Shown here: piece after piece, positions 43,901-54,688 of the stretch | Position numbering within the stretch: the first letter of the stretch is position 1 | Layout: each line of letters opens with the position of its first letter | NCBI GenBank assembly: GCA_037783415.1 | Contig: JAZGTN010000014.1 | Location: forward strand, 1,426,001 to 1,490,000 | DNA length: 64,000 nucleotides | Reading direction: 5' to 3' | Source of the DNA: Leptasterias polaris | Taxonomy: Eukaryota > Echinodermata > Asteroidea > Forcipulatida > Asteriidae | Position numbers and translations under genes: made by a program | The notes under the pieces: model-generated | What the model was told of the DNA's origin: nothing | The model's input: only the letters and a program-made list of their open reading frames with translations | Databases searched by the model: none

Positions 43901-44605
43901 ATATGTGATCATTATAAAAACAAGTAAAATGGAACCAGCCGATCATAATTATCAAGAAACATTATACTTCCAGCCAATGGCCGCCCAAAAACCAATTAAG
44001 TAAATAAACTCGCAATTCAAAAGTCAACTCTAGCGGGCGCTACAGACATTTTGGGATTAGTGGATTAATGTAAACTCGGGACATTGTTAGGTCATTGTGG
44101 TGCTTCTGTTCTATGCGTGATATGAGTAGGTACTTCAGTATGTTATACATGAAGTCCAAATTGCACGGGAAAAGGGTCACTTTATTGGGTTCAAACAATG
44201 GAAGGAAGTAACTCTTGTGAAAGTAGTTGTGGAATAATTTGTTTCTAAATAGACTCATTCACTAACTTTTGATAAAAACTTATCGTACAAATTTCTAACA
44301 GAGTCATGTTTACCAAATAATTTTTCAATTACATTTGAGCCACTGCTAGTTCTTACAAGATTTATAAATACAGAACGACTTTGGTAATCAAGCTGAAACT
44401 TTGCATGTATCCAAGTTGGGATATGTTACATCCACAAAATTTGTTCACACCACGATGACGTCATCGAGTGTGACATGACGTCACCTTAAAGGTGTAGGTT
44501 CAAGATCTATATACTGAGTAGTATGCTTGGTCAAGCTGAAATGTAGCTTACATGTATTCAGACTGGGATGTGTTACGACCAAATTGAACGTCATGCCGAA
44601 CACCT
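40938..44605 (+). mobile_element. Cluster of CRE-loaded element K: one intact copy and three partial copies
   Basis: The intact copy is 40,938-42,168, inverted relative to 13.6 kb. It is followed head-to-tail by diverged partial copies at about 42,190-42,970, 43,240-43,560 and 44,280-44,605. The last ends CCGAACACCT. Perfect TGACGTCA octamers occur at about 41,185, 41,474, 41,634, 41,779, 42,340, 42,608, 42,766, 42,911, 44,455 and 44,473. CTACTTCCGGTCGAAACAGG recurs in three units. The 43,560-44,270 insert is unassigned. Confidence 0.8.
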
Positions 44606-45445
44606 CGTTTTTGTGATGTAACAAAAATTTAAGTCTAGTATTTATCTACATTTATGTTGGATAAAACAATCGAACGGTTTCAAAAACTAAAGGTTTACTT
44701 TGCCTTTAAGCACGAGACTGTTTATATAGGCACACTTTGAGAAGGAACACCAACCAAACTAACTACTGTATAGGGCGAGAGAAACACACACACTTCAAAT
44801 GAGCAAAACAAAACAAGCAATCTGTTACCCCCCACCCACCCTGCCCCCCCAAATAATATAAATAATAATTACATATAAAATAGGCCTAAAGAAACATGCT
44901 TAGGGGCCTATTTTGCGTCGATCAGTCAGAAATGGCGTTGATGAGCTTTGATAAAAAATGTTGCTTGGATGTCATCATGGTTTCAGAGGCCCAGATAGAG
45001 AATTATTTTCGCCAACCAAAGAGACACAAACAGCCATCGACACAAAAATAATTTCTATTAGCAGGCCTTTGTTTTAAGTTGAAAACCAGCATCTTTTTGA
45101 TTCCCCTGCAAACAATTGTTGTTGTTTTTAAATAAAGGTCATAAAATAAATTGTTATTTTATATTTGCCCATTTCGATCTACGAAATTTACCCATTTTCA
45201 TATACAGACTGTCAAAGTCCAAGTGGACTCGGCAGTACAGTCATAATATTATAATGCATGCCAGTGTGGTTGTTAGATGAAAGCAGTGTAACGAGAGAAT
45301 CTGTAAACGATGAGTAAAGAATGCCCATAGAAAACCCGCGCCAAAAGAGAGGATAGAAAAAAATATATGATGTAGCCTCGCTCTGGGGCGTGGCGCGGCG
45401 TTGCTGGCCTACTGTGTGTGTACAGTTTTGCGGGAGACCCATCGA

Positions 45446-45453
45446 TGACGTCA
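45446..45453. promoter_or_regulatory. Perfect CRE (TGACGTCA) upstream of the FOG-like exon
   Basis: It is in CpG-rich sequence 296 bases before the ATG at 45,742. CREB/ATF factors bind this octamer. It lies outside the repeat cluster that ends at 44,605. Confidence 0.5.
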
Positions 45454-45575
45454 GCGCAGCTCATAACACAACGGACTCGTAAAACCAAACAGACGCTAAT
45501 GTCTGCAGACCTGGACACGTAAAAACACCGCCATATTCAACATTTATCTACCTCCCGTGAAATTATTTCAGTACT

Positions 45576-45602
45576 ATGATGGCTGGTGGTCAGTCGCGGT
45601 AA
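45576..45602 (+). promoter_or_regulatory. Possible upstream ORF (8 codons)
   Basis: ATGATGGCTGGTGGTCAGTC...TAA ends 139 bases before the main ATG. It matters only if the transcript starts before 45,576, which is not shown. Confidence 0.3.
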
Positions 45603-45741
45603 AATTGCTTGTGTTGACGTTGTCGAGAGGAGAGGATAATTGGAGTTCTGAACGGGAATTCCCGGCTTCTGCTGACTGATGGCGTGTCGAAATTGAGTGA
45701 AGCCGCCAAGTTGCCTGCACTACCGTTAGGAAGATACAGTC

Positions 45742-45781
45742 ATGCCACGTCAAAAACAATCAAAACCCAAGGCTCTGAAAC
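45742..45781 (+). CDS. First coding exon of a FOG/SALL/BCL11-type zinc-finger protein
   Basis: MPRQKQSKPKALK plus one base, then the strong donor C|GTGAGT. Vertebrate FOG, SALL and BCL11 proteins begin with M-S-R-R-K-Q-x-x-P, the N-terminal repression motif that binds RBBP4 and recruits the NuRD complex. FOG2 is closest here (xRxKQSKPxxxK followed by an Arg codon starting with C). In those genes the motif is likewise on its own short first exon before a long intron. The surrounding 45.4-46.0 kb is CpG-rich with a CRE, as at a promoter. No zinc fingers are found on this strand to 64,000, so the rest lies beyond the window. Note Gln at the second Arg position of the motif. Confidence 0.6.
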
Positions 45782-47100
45782 GTGAGTATTTTTCTCTTAT
45801 AACCTTCCTGTATTTTCATGTTGTGTTTGTCAGTGTCACAGCAGGTCCATAGAGGACAGTTTGGGAATGAATTTGTAGCGTCAGTTGGTGAAAGTCGCCA
45901 TGTTTTTGTGAAGAATCTGGGGTGCATTTTGGGGAAATACCTCTCGTGTATTCGAGTTGGGGTTCCCTCATTAGCTATTGCGACATTCCCGTCATGACGC
46001 GTCATCCCTCCGGAGGTCACGACGCGGGGGTGATTCATGGCTCTATTTCTGTGAAACGGGGCACTTTTCCACAGGAATTCCACCATCTTTCAATATATCA
46101 GCATTATTCACTTTGTACTTGAGTGATTTTCAGTCCATGGAAATGAAGTTCTGGGGATTTTAGGGCAGTTTCTGGAGAGTTTTCCCCCAATCAGACTGAG
46201 GGGTGGATTAGATTTCTGGGCTTTCAGTCATGGAATGCTATTCATTGACTGGTCATGTGATGATGTGTGTGGGTACATCGCATGTACGTAGTAATTTATC
46301 ACCACACACTTTCGTGTGGGAATATATAAATACATGTACATTGTACATGTACATATGTACTGTACACTGTAATGCAAGCCAGTATTTCACCAGGGCTTCG
46401 GTGTAACATTTCAAAATAGTGGCAAACATTCTTGTCTGTTATTTTCTAAAATTAGTTCATTAATCTCATGAAGATGTAGACAGTAGACACTTCAAAGTTC
46501 AATAGTTGACAACCTGGTCAATATACAAATCTTATATGTGATATGTGTTTTACAGTGGGGGGTGTTTCAAATTAAAGGCAAGGTTGTAGGCCCATTATTA
46601 TTATTATTATTTATTCAGCCAACACACAACGATACAAAACAATACAGAAGTACTTCCAGATGGGCTAGGAGAAACAAAAGCAAAGTAATTACTGTGGTCC
46701 GTGGACCTGCTGCCCCACATCTGGTTGTAAACAAGTAGAGTAAAAAATATATAACAATTTATGTGAAAAATAAAAGATAATAAATTAACTATAAATAAAC
46801 ATATGTACATGTACATCAAAGGTTAACATTTTAAACAAAACATTAAAAGCATGAATTATGTTGGAGTAAAACCAGTTTTTAAGAGTGAAAAAAGGAAAAC
46901 TGAAGAACATTTTGATATGAAATTACAATGCACACAAGGCATCTCAGTAAAGAATGTGAAAGCATTGATGAAACCTACGAGAAATGGGCATTATAGCATT
47001 TAATATGAATCAAGGTATTAAATAATATATAATTGAATCACTTAATAGGTAAATAAGCGAAGGAAATTAGCAAGTATGTAAAAAAAAATAATAAAAAAAA
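45782..47100 (+). other. Intron 1 of the FOG-like gene, proximal part
   Basis: CpG-rich for the first 250 bases, then AT-rich. ATT microsatellite at 46,590-46,612. No further coding exon was recognised here or downstream. Confidence 0.4.
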
Positions 47101-47109
47101 TGGTAGGCC

Positions 47110-47420
47110 TAAAACCTTCCTTTAGTAATGGTAATTACTCCCCAAATTAATGAGCATAAAGAAGCTCTGCAGCTGTAGATAATGTATTTATATTGAGAAA
47201 CAATTTCCTTGAAGGAATATTATGGTCTAAAAAACTCTTACTCTTAAAGAAAGGGATTCAAAAACTACATTTAGTTTGAAAAATGCTTCATGATTGTGGA
47301 TTCCAATTACATTCTTCTTGCATGGGCATTATAACCGCTCCAGATTTTCAGGTGTATCTCAAAAACATGGCTATACTAATCCAAAAATTGTACAGACAGT
47401 TCTAAAAGCAAAGGTATGTC
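47110..47420 (+). mobile_element. Element of family D
   Basis: GGTAATTACTCCCCAAATTAATGAGC, CTCTGCAGCTGTAGATAATG, TTCCTTGAAGGAATATTATGG. It matches the 40.6-kb copy. Confidence 0.6.
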
Positions 47421-47537
47421 TTTGCCGACTGTCGGACTCAATTCAGATAAAGAAAAACCAGTCATGCCAGTGGAATTGGGGAGTTACGGGAGTGACAGCA
47501 GCATAACCTGTACAATGTAAATGAATGGGAATAATTA

Positions 47538-47569
47538 GGTGCTCGTGCAATATGTGCACGAACACCTCT
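47538..47569. repeat. Solo terminal hairpin related to element K
   Basis: AGGTGCTCGTGC...GCACGAACACCT followed by CTTGTTTT, as at the terminus of the 40.94-kb copy (AACACCTCTTGTTTTTG). No element body is attached. Confidence 0.6.
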
Positions 47570-48104
47570 TGTTTTATTTTTGTAATCATCGTTTTTAAAA
47601 GCAAAATATTTTACAGCACTCTTTATTTTAACTAAGCAGGAAGAAAACAAATAATAATAAGAATGGTATTGGCACTGGCAGTAGGATTAGTGTGTACCAA
47701 TTTGTCATCACTTTCTTGGAAATTAAATTGTGTGTTTTGAATTGTGTAAAAGGTGCACAACACTGCAGAATAAAGACAGACCACTGTAATCTTTGTTTAT
47801 GAAAAGAGTGACCTTGTACATTCCAGGGCCTTTCTGGCAGTAGAGATACATGTACACACATGTACAGTACATCTACATGTAGGCTTAACTGGTCAAATGG
47901 GAAGTGTTAAAATATGTGTCAAATCCTGGCTAAAACCTTTAGTCAAACTACATGTACATGCCTAGGATCAGGTACATGTATAGATGTACAGTGTATGTGT
48001 ATTGCCATATCAGAGTCCAACAGTTTGGTACCAAGGTGTTAGTTTTGTTTGCCAGTGAGAAATGATCCTCAGTAAATCGGTCTCGGAGGCAGTTAATGCA
48101 CCGT

Positions 48105-48500
48105 ACATGTATACTTTTGGTAATTGTCAAAGACCACTATCCTCACTTGGTGTATTCCAACATAAATGCATGAAATAACAAACCTGTGAACATTTTTGTT
48201 CAATTTGTCATCAAAATGCAATTCGAAAGAAAATAATGAAAGAAAAAAAACCCCAAAACGCCCTTGTTGCATATAATTGTGTGTTTTCAGAACTGTGAAA
48301 GGCGTAAAAATGCCTGAAGCCTTTCTCATATTCAAATTCTTTGGTAAAAAATAACCTCTTTCTCAAAAACTACATTACTTCAAAAGCAGTTGCTTCTTAC
48401 ACTGTTTTATATGAACAGCTCTCCTGGGGCTCCTTATCAAGTAATTAATCATCAATTTTTGGAGTAATTACCAAAGGTGACATTGTACCCTCCCCTTTAA
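48105..48500 (-). mobile_element. Element of family D, reverse copy
   Basis: Reverse complement of the 10.6-kb copy: TTTGGTAATTGTCAAAGACC, GCCTGAAGCCTTTCTCATATTC, TTACCAAAGGTGACATTGTACC. Confidence 0.7.
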
Positions 48501-49602
48501 CTTTATAAGGTTAGAAATAACCAATGTTTACATAGTATTGTATGACTACTACATGTAAATGTACATGTACATGTATGACTCGTACATTGATGAGAATATT
48601 TTCATTCATGTGTTTTTGGCAAAGCTGGGTTGAATGGCAAAAACTGCTGAAGTTTACAATGTGGAGGACTGATTGAAAAAAAAGAAAAAAAGATCCAATC
48701 CGGATATTATACTCATTATCAATTTTGCATACAAAATGTACCAGCACTACTCCTCTACAGTTCCAGCTGAATGCTGTTATTGTCAAGAAAATGTTGTTTG
48801 AAGTCACAGCTGAGCAAGTATATAACAATTTGCTTATTTTGATTGCTGCAATGTAATTCTAAAACCACTTTACATATTTTGCACATGTACACGTACATGA
48901 TGTAGGCCCTACATGTATTTAAATGTACGATACAATAAGCTGCAAATATGCAAAACATCCCTGATGTATTGCAGTTTTGGTTCCAAGGATGATGTGTTCC
49001 TAGTGATATTTTTGTTTGACTTTTCATTTTTTGAATGTTAGGCCTATTGTTTTATTCTGTGGTCGGCAAGTTGTGCCTTCAAAGTATGTTGCTACAAATG
49101 TGCTGCAGTAGCAATGATCTCAAATACTACATACATGTATCTGGCATCCTGCCAACAAGGGATCAGACTAATGTCCAGGGCTTGCACTTTGATTTGGGTA
49201 CATTGATCAAAGGTTTGTTTGGTTGTTTTGTTTTGGGGGGAGGGTGTACATTCACTGTACTGTATGGGGGAAAATTTTGTCGAATGGCATTTCTTTTCGA
49301 GGTGGGGGGGGGGGAGGTGTTTCGGTGGGAGGGGCAGTGTTGTACGGAAGTCAGTGCCAGTTTACAGACTACATGTACGAATAACTGTTCGCCAGACTAT
49401 TTCAAACCAAATAATGTCTAAGACTGAAAGACCAGGGCTCCATTTCACAAATTGAGCGCTAAGGTTCATCTTGAGATGACAGGCCTTTCGCTAAAGCTTT
49501 TTGTGGAAGCACATGTAACCCACTGGGCTAGTGAGCAAATTGTGTGTTGTGCTTTCCCCCAGGATCTTTAGCCAAGATTGGAAACACTTACAAATTTAGT
49601 CA

Positions 49603-50986
49603 TTAACCCTCCTACTGTTCGCAACATTTTCAAGTGAGTTGACCAACCATTTGAAACCATTCAACTGCCAAAGTTGTGTATGGTGGCACAACTGTGCACA
49701 GAACTAAGGGGCCGTTCACAATTATCAACATTTTCACGAGCGTACAAACCGTACGCTGGGGGGGAGGGGGTTAATGCCCACCGTACGCTTTTTTTAAATT
49801 TTTTAATGTCGATCTGTTTTCTCGCCCGTCGCGCGCCACAGCCGACATTAGTGCTCACATCCCATCCACGCCGCAACCGATGCCGAGCGAGCACTGGCCG
49901 AGACGGTCGCACCCCGAGCCAGGCAGGCCCCGCATTGCATCCCATGAACGTATTGTGTACAGCATGCGCGGCATTGTAGTCCTACACACGTACATGTACA
50001 TGAACCAAACATGTCAAACCGTGAGTGCAAATTATTGCGCAATTCCCCTTCCGTTCCCTAGCGCGCTCATAGGCATGTGAGCGGGTCACAGAAAAAACGC
50101 GGAAAACTTTAGCAAGTGAAATCCGTATCCGGATTTTGGGCCAGCTCTACAGTCAGAATAACAGGCTTTGTACTGCAGCGTAAACAAAACATTAACAGAA
50201 ATATATAGGCCACAATTCTTACTTGGTAACAATGTGTTGTTCGTCCTCATTTTCAATATGTTTTTGTGACATTCCTTAGAAATGTGTTCCACAATTAAAA
50301 CAAGCACGATGCGTTCATCACAGACGTGAAAGACCGTGTGCGCCTAGTCTTGGCTCAGGGTGTTGGCTTTTTAATAGTTTTTAGTACAGCGCCCTCTCTT
50401 GGTGGAACGGGATGACGACATGGGTAAGTTTAATGGGACATCGCGCTTAATGAAAACAACGGCTTTAATCAAAGACTAACGCGGGTCTAGCCCCCGACTC
50501 ACGGGCGTGTTGAAATCAAATCGCAATTAAAGTGATTCCCGATGCTGCCACGGCGGAGTGATTTCCACGGCGGAGACGAGAAAAACGCGGAGCCCGCAAG
50601 AAAAACGCGGAATGGGAAAATAAAAAACGCGGAGGCTAGGTACATGTAGGTCTCACATGCCTGCTAGCTACAATTGTAGCATACACACGCAATTGCATAT
50701 CAACGCGCATTTTCAACCGGTGTACGTTGTTCAACTATGTAGACTTGTGTGAAAAAAAATCAACATTTTTTTCGTACACTTTTAGGGGGGAGGGGGGGGG
50801 GGGCTTGAAAAAGTGTACGGTTTGTACGCTCGTGAAAATGTTGATAATTGTGAACGGCCCCTAACTGTGTACTGTGTACATCCCCATGCATTCCCTCATG
50901 GTATCATATTGCAAGGCTGGCATAGCTTATCTATCATTCAAAACCACAGTGAATGGTATTGAATGGTCAGACAGCAAGAGGGTTAA
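49603..50986. mobile_element. TTAA-flanked MITE A, copy 2, split by element B
   Basis: TTAACCCTCCTACTGTTCGC at the left and GACAGCAAGAGGGTTAA at the right, with TTAA at 49,603-49,606 and 50,983-50,986. The halves match copy 1 (32.4/33.8 kb) almost base for base. Without the insert the element is about 230 bp. Confidence 0.9.
49708..50861. mobile_element. 1154-bp Harbinger-like element B, TAA duplication
   Basis: Perfect 47-bp inverted ends start GGGGCCGTTCACAATTATCA. The flank TAA occurs at 49,705-49,707 and 50,862-50,864, and is single in MITE A copy 1 (AACTAACTGTG), proving the duplication. A TAA/TTA 3-bp duplication is characteristic of PIF/Harbinger. The interior has CGCGG words and no transposase frame. 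Confidence 0.88.
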
Positions 50987-51013
50987 TGTATCTGTCTGAT
51001 GTATTACATGTAA

Positions 51014-52846
51014 GGCCATTCCAATTTTATTAGTTGGTTTACGGATTTTTTAGGTGTTGAAAAAAGTCGTCAGACAGGAAAAAAATAAAAATAAAAATGA
51101 TGATGATAACAGATAAGTGTCGAAATCCGTTGGCCAACAACCAAAGATCTGCTTAATACTGGGATGTGCCTCCATATCCATCTCGCTATTCCATGTCAGG
51201 TCCAATAAGCCTATTAAAGTATTTTGCATCTTTTAAATTTCTGTTTAATACCATAATTATTTTTATTTTTTTTAATCTCTTTGTGAGATTTATTTATTAT
51301 TCTGCCACCGAACACATGAATGGATAGAAAATTTTATTTGACACTTAAAAACTCTGGACTACCCAACCCACCCAAATTTATAAAAATGAAGATAAATGGT
51401 TCTGGACTGTATATTAAGAACAAAAATGAATTTAACTGCTGCTTAATTTTAAATTGCTTCCTAACATTTTGGACATTATCTGGCGTATGTAATGTAGGGT
51501 CGAAGTGAATGCTGATGTGTTTGTTGCACTGTCAGATGCCCTACAACAAGATTCACAACCCTCAAACAGAAAGTGACAAAGAACTGCTCCAAAATCCATG
51601 AAAGACCTGTGTAAAATACTTTAATATGGTGGCACGTTGTGTGTAAGATACATTTATCCCCCCCCAAAAAAAAAAAAAAAATAAAAAATTGGCTTTGTGC
51701 GTCGTTCCTCGAGAAGCGCATTCTTGGGATTTGCACATCCTGAAGATTGCACTGTGAAGGTTAAGCAGTTCAATCTCATATTGTGCGCTATCTAAAGATT
51801 GTGCAAATCCCAAGAATGTGCTAAACAAGTAAAGACTCACAACAGAAATTTTGAGTTCACATTTTCGAGAAATGTACCTGACACAATCGTACCACCATGT
51901 TAACAGCAACATCTCCTGTGTTCCTCTGGTGAGTTTAAAGTATTTTATAGAGGTCTTTGATGGATTTTGGAGCAGTTCTAATTGTCACTCAACTGAATTA
52001 ATTTCCACGCTAAATACTAAATAGCCGTTCCGCAGTCGGAGGTAGTCGTCAAGTCGACGGCACTTGTTGCAGTAAAATTGTACCTGAAGTTCTGAAGGGA
52101 CTTTTTACTGACACCCGTTGCATTGGTCAACGAACCGATCATTTAATCCAGTGAGCCAGCAATCAATAAGGGGTTTATCCAGCTTTCCTCCCTCTTTTAC
52201 AGTCACTGATGAACAAGTATTTTTTGCTCGGATCGTGCTTGCCATTCATTGTGATTTGGATCCACCAAACTTTGACAGAACGCTGAATCTTGCACTTGAT
52301 CACATGCGACATAGCATTTTGTTTACATCATCAAGTATCAGACTATTTCGTTTACATCGCGTATTACACTTCCCGTCTAGCACACAACCCCAGAGCCGCC
52401 GGTATTGCATACCCACTGATCTACCGAACGGTCCACATGGGCTGTTCTCTCTATTAAGCACAGCCCCATGCGCTGTGTGTATTTGATATCGAAACATGAG
52501 GGAGGCACAGAGTTACATGTAGCTAGCTCTTACAATGGAGCATAGCTCCATGCTCTCTGTGCCGTGCGCTGCCGGGCCGCGAAGCACTGTATCCATCGGA
52601 CCATGATCGACCAACGCAATGCGTGATCGAAACGTAACACGATGTTTTGGGTTTTTTTTTCATGAGCTTTTTTCTCAATAAAAAGTCGACTAATTATTTT
52701 AAATAATCTGACCAAAGTTTGAATATTCGAAGCCGGGAAAAAAATAAAATAAAAAATGAATGGATTTTCCAATTTTTATTTTTTTCGTTTTTTCAACAAA
52801 ACGCGTCGCCGCAATCCGTAAACCAACTAATAAAATTGGAACGGCC
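51014..52846. mobile_element. 1.83-kb Harbinger-like element F, TAA duplication
   Basis: Inverted ends of about 37 bp start GGCC(A/G)TTCCAATTTTATTAG, flanked by TAA at 51,011-51,013 and 52,847-52,849. Start bases and duplication resemble element B. The longest frames (52,118-52,486, + and 51,562-51,912, -) look like chance. A further inverted pair (CATTCTTGGGATTTGCACA and its inverse) at 51,719-51,822 may be a nested MITE. Confidence 0.8.
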
Positions 52847-52860
52847 TAATGGTAGCGATC

Positions 52861-52911
52861 ACAACCAGTTTAAAGAGTGTGCATATTATGCACACTCTTT
52901 AAACTGGTTGT
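52861..52911. repeat. 51-bp near-perfect palindrome
   Basis: Two 25-base arms (ACAACCAGTTTAAAGAGTGT... and its exact inverse) with a single T between them, followed by a partial repeat AAACTGGTTGT. It starts 12 bases after the TAA of element F. Confidence 0.9.
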
Positions 52912-52949
52912 AAACTGGTTGTTAAACTATGAATTTACAAATGGTCTTA

Positions 52950-54270
52950 ATGCCCATGTTCTACTGTACTTGATTTGATGTTTCATTTGTTGACAGTGGT
53001 TCAAAACCCAACCCCAACCCCAACCCCTTGTACACGCTCGACCTTGATTACAACTTGGGAGAATTTCTTAATGATTAAGATGTGTTGATGGCTTGCTGGT
53101 GATCTGTCTGTCTGGGACAGACAGAGCACACACACAGGCCTGGAATTTCATCTTTGAGAGGGCAAGGCCATTCTCATTTTTGCAAATGGCACTTTACCAT
53201 TACAAAATCATAAAGGTCAGCGTTATACAAGTGATTATATATATAACTTGTGTAATGTGTACATGGTGTTTCATTGTTGGGAAAATTGTCAGTAATTCAG
53301 CATAATGTTTTGCGGTTTGCCATGGTGAGTTACTTTCCCTTTCACTTTTGGACCAAAGCCAGTCATGTGTTGTAGGAACTATTGTGTCGATGTATTGTTA
53401 ATATAGACAATCACGCAAAGCGTTTCCTTGGCACAAAGTATTGTCAACGGGACACTTCGGACCTACAGTGTACATACATGTACATGTATGTAAGTTTACA
53501 GTCTGCAGACTTGTAAGGCAGACATAATTTCCACAGTAAATTAATCAACTTTTTAGCAGGCTGCTTTGTAATACAAATGTGTAATAATTATATACTCTGT
53601 AATCATGGTAATGATGTGGATAAACATGTGTACATCATGTGTTGTACATGTACTTGTGTACACATGAGACATTAACTAATTATCAGCCTCACTCTAATTG
53701 TATTTCATTCAATAGCCAATTCCTCAACCACTGTGTACTGTATGTAACTTGATGAGTAACACAGTAGCTTGAAGAGTAACACAGTAGCTGACAATTGATT
53801 ACAATGTGTTCTGTTCATTGCTCCATGGTTCTGTTACATAATACAGTGATAATGTACATGTTACTGTACATGTTTTGTGATGTACTGTGTACATGTACAT
53901 GTACATGTATGCAAATGTTGTGAGCTTGTACAAATACATGTTTGTACTGTATACAGGATGTACAATGTACATTAATTATGTAGTGTTCAATGTACATGTG
54001 AGATATTTGAAGCTTTGCATGGTGTGGATCAGAAGAAAAAGCCGTAGTGAACTTGTGGGTACATGTACAACAAGAAGTGTTGGTTCTTTTAGAGAAGAAC
54101 CGGTGTGTGATTCGCATTCTCCTTGAACCGTCAAGACCATACCACACACACCGGCTCTTCTCATAACCAACACTCCTCCCCAAAAAATCTTCAAGTAGGA
54201 CTTGGGTGCTATCTTTGTAATCTGGACTGACCTTTTCACACATTACAACATTTTAAAACAAGGTGTTGAT
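52950..54270. other. No gene seen; ACATGTAC-rich
   Basis: A short (CCCCAA)n run is at about 53,006-53,028 and ACATGTAC clusters are at 53,470 and 53,855-53,905. An imperfect inverted pair AAGAACCGGTGTGTG / CACACACACCGGCTCTTC stands near 54,095-54,160. Confidence 0.4.
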
Positions 54271-54282
54271 CTATGTAGAGTG

Positions 54283-54642
54283 GTTGATCCATGTCAAAAC
54301 CAACCCTGCTCCAGAGTTTGGCTGAGAGCTGAGAACGCCATAGTGTGAACACTCTGGGTTCATTCTGATTCGTTTTAAGTGTGCGTGCCTACGTGGTGCA
54401 GGGTTGATCCATGTCAAAACCAACCCTGCTCCAGAGTTTGGCTGAGAGCTGAGAACGCCGTAGTGTGAACACTCGGGGTTCATTCTGATTCGTTTTAAGT
54501 GTGCGTGCCTACGTGGTGCAGGGTTGATCCATGTCAAAACCAACCCTGCTCCAGAGTTTGGCTGAGAGCTGAGAACGCCGTAGTGTGAACACTCTGGGTT
54601 CATTCTGATTCGTTTTAAGTGTGCGTGCCTACGTGGTGCCAT
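54283..54642. repeat. 120-bp tandem repeat, three copies
   Basis: Units start at 54,283, 54,403 and 54,523 and differ at only a few bases. As 120 is 40 codons, a 132-codon repetitive frame appears on the minus strand (54,271-54,669). This is a by-product, as there is no start context, signal or known domain. Confidence 0.95.
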
Positions 54643-54688
54643 CCGCACACTAGTGTAGGAGTTTTCCACTCCGATCCATGTAGAACTA

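Noticed and set aside
49661..49979. Overlapping 94-101-codon frames at the left end of element B
   Set aside because: They cross the transposon boundary and lie in its GC-rich non-coding interior.
52118..52486. 122-codon frame inside element F as a transposase
   Set aside because: No DDE or Myb-like motif and composition typical of chance.
54271..54669. 132-codon ORF with three 40-residue repeats
   Set aside because: Created by the 120-bp tandem repeat; near-identical DNA rather than protein-level conservation.
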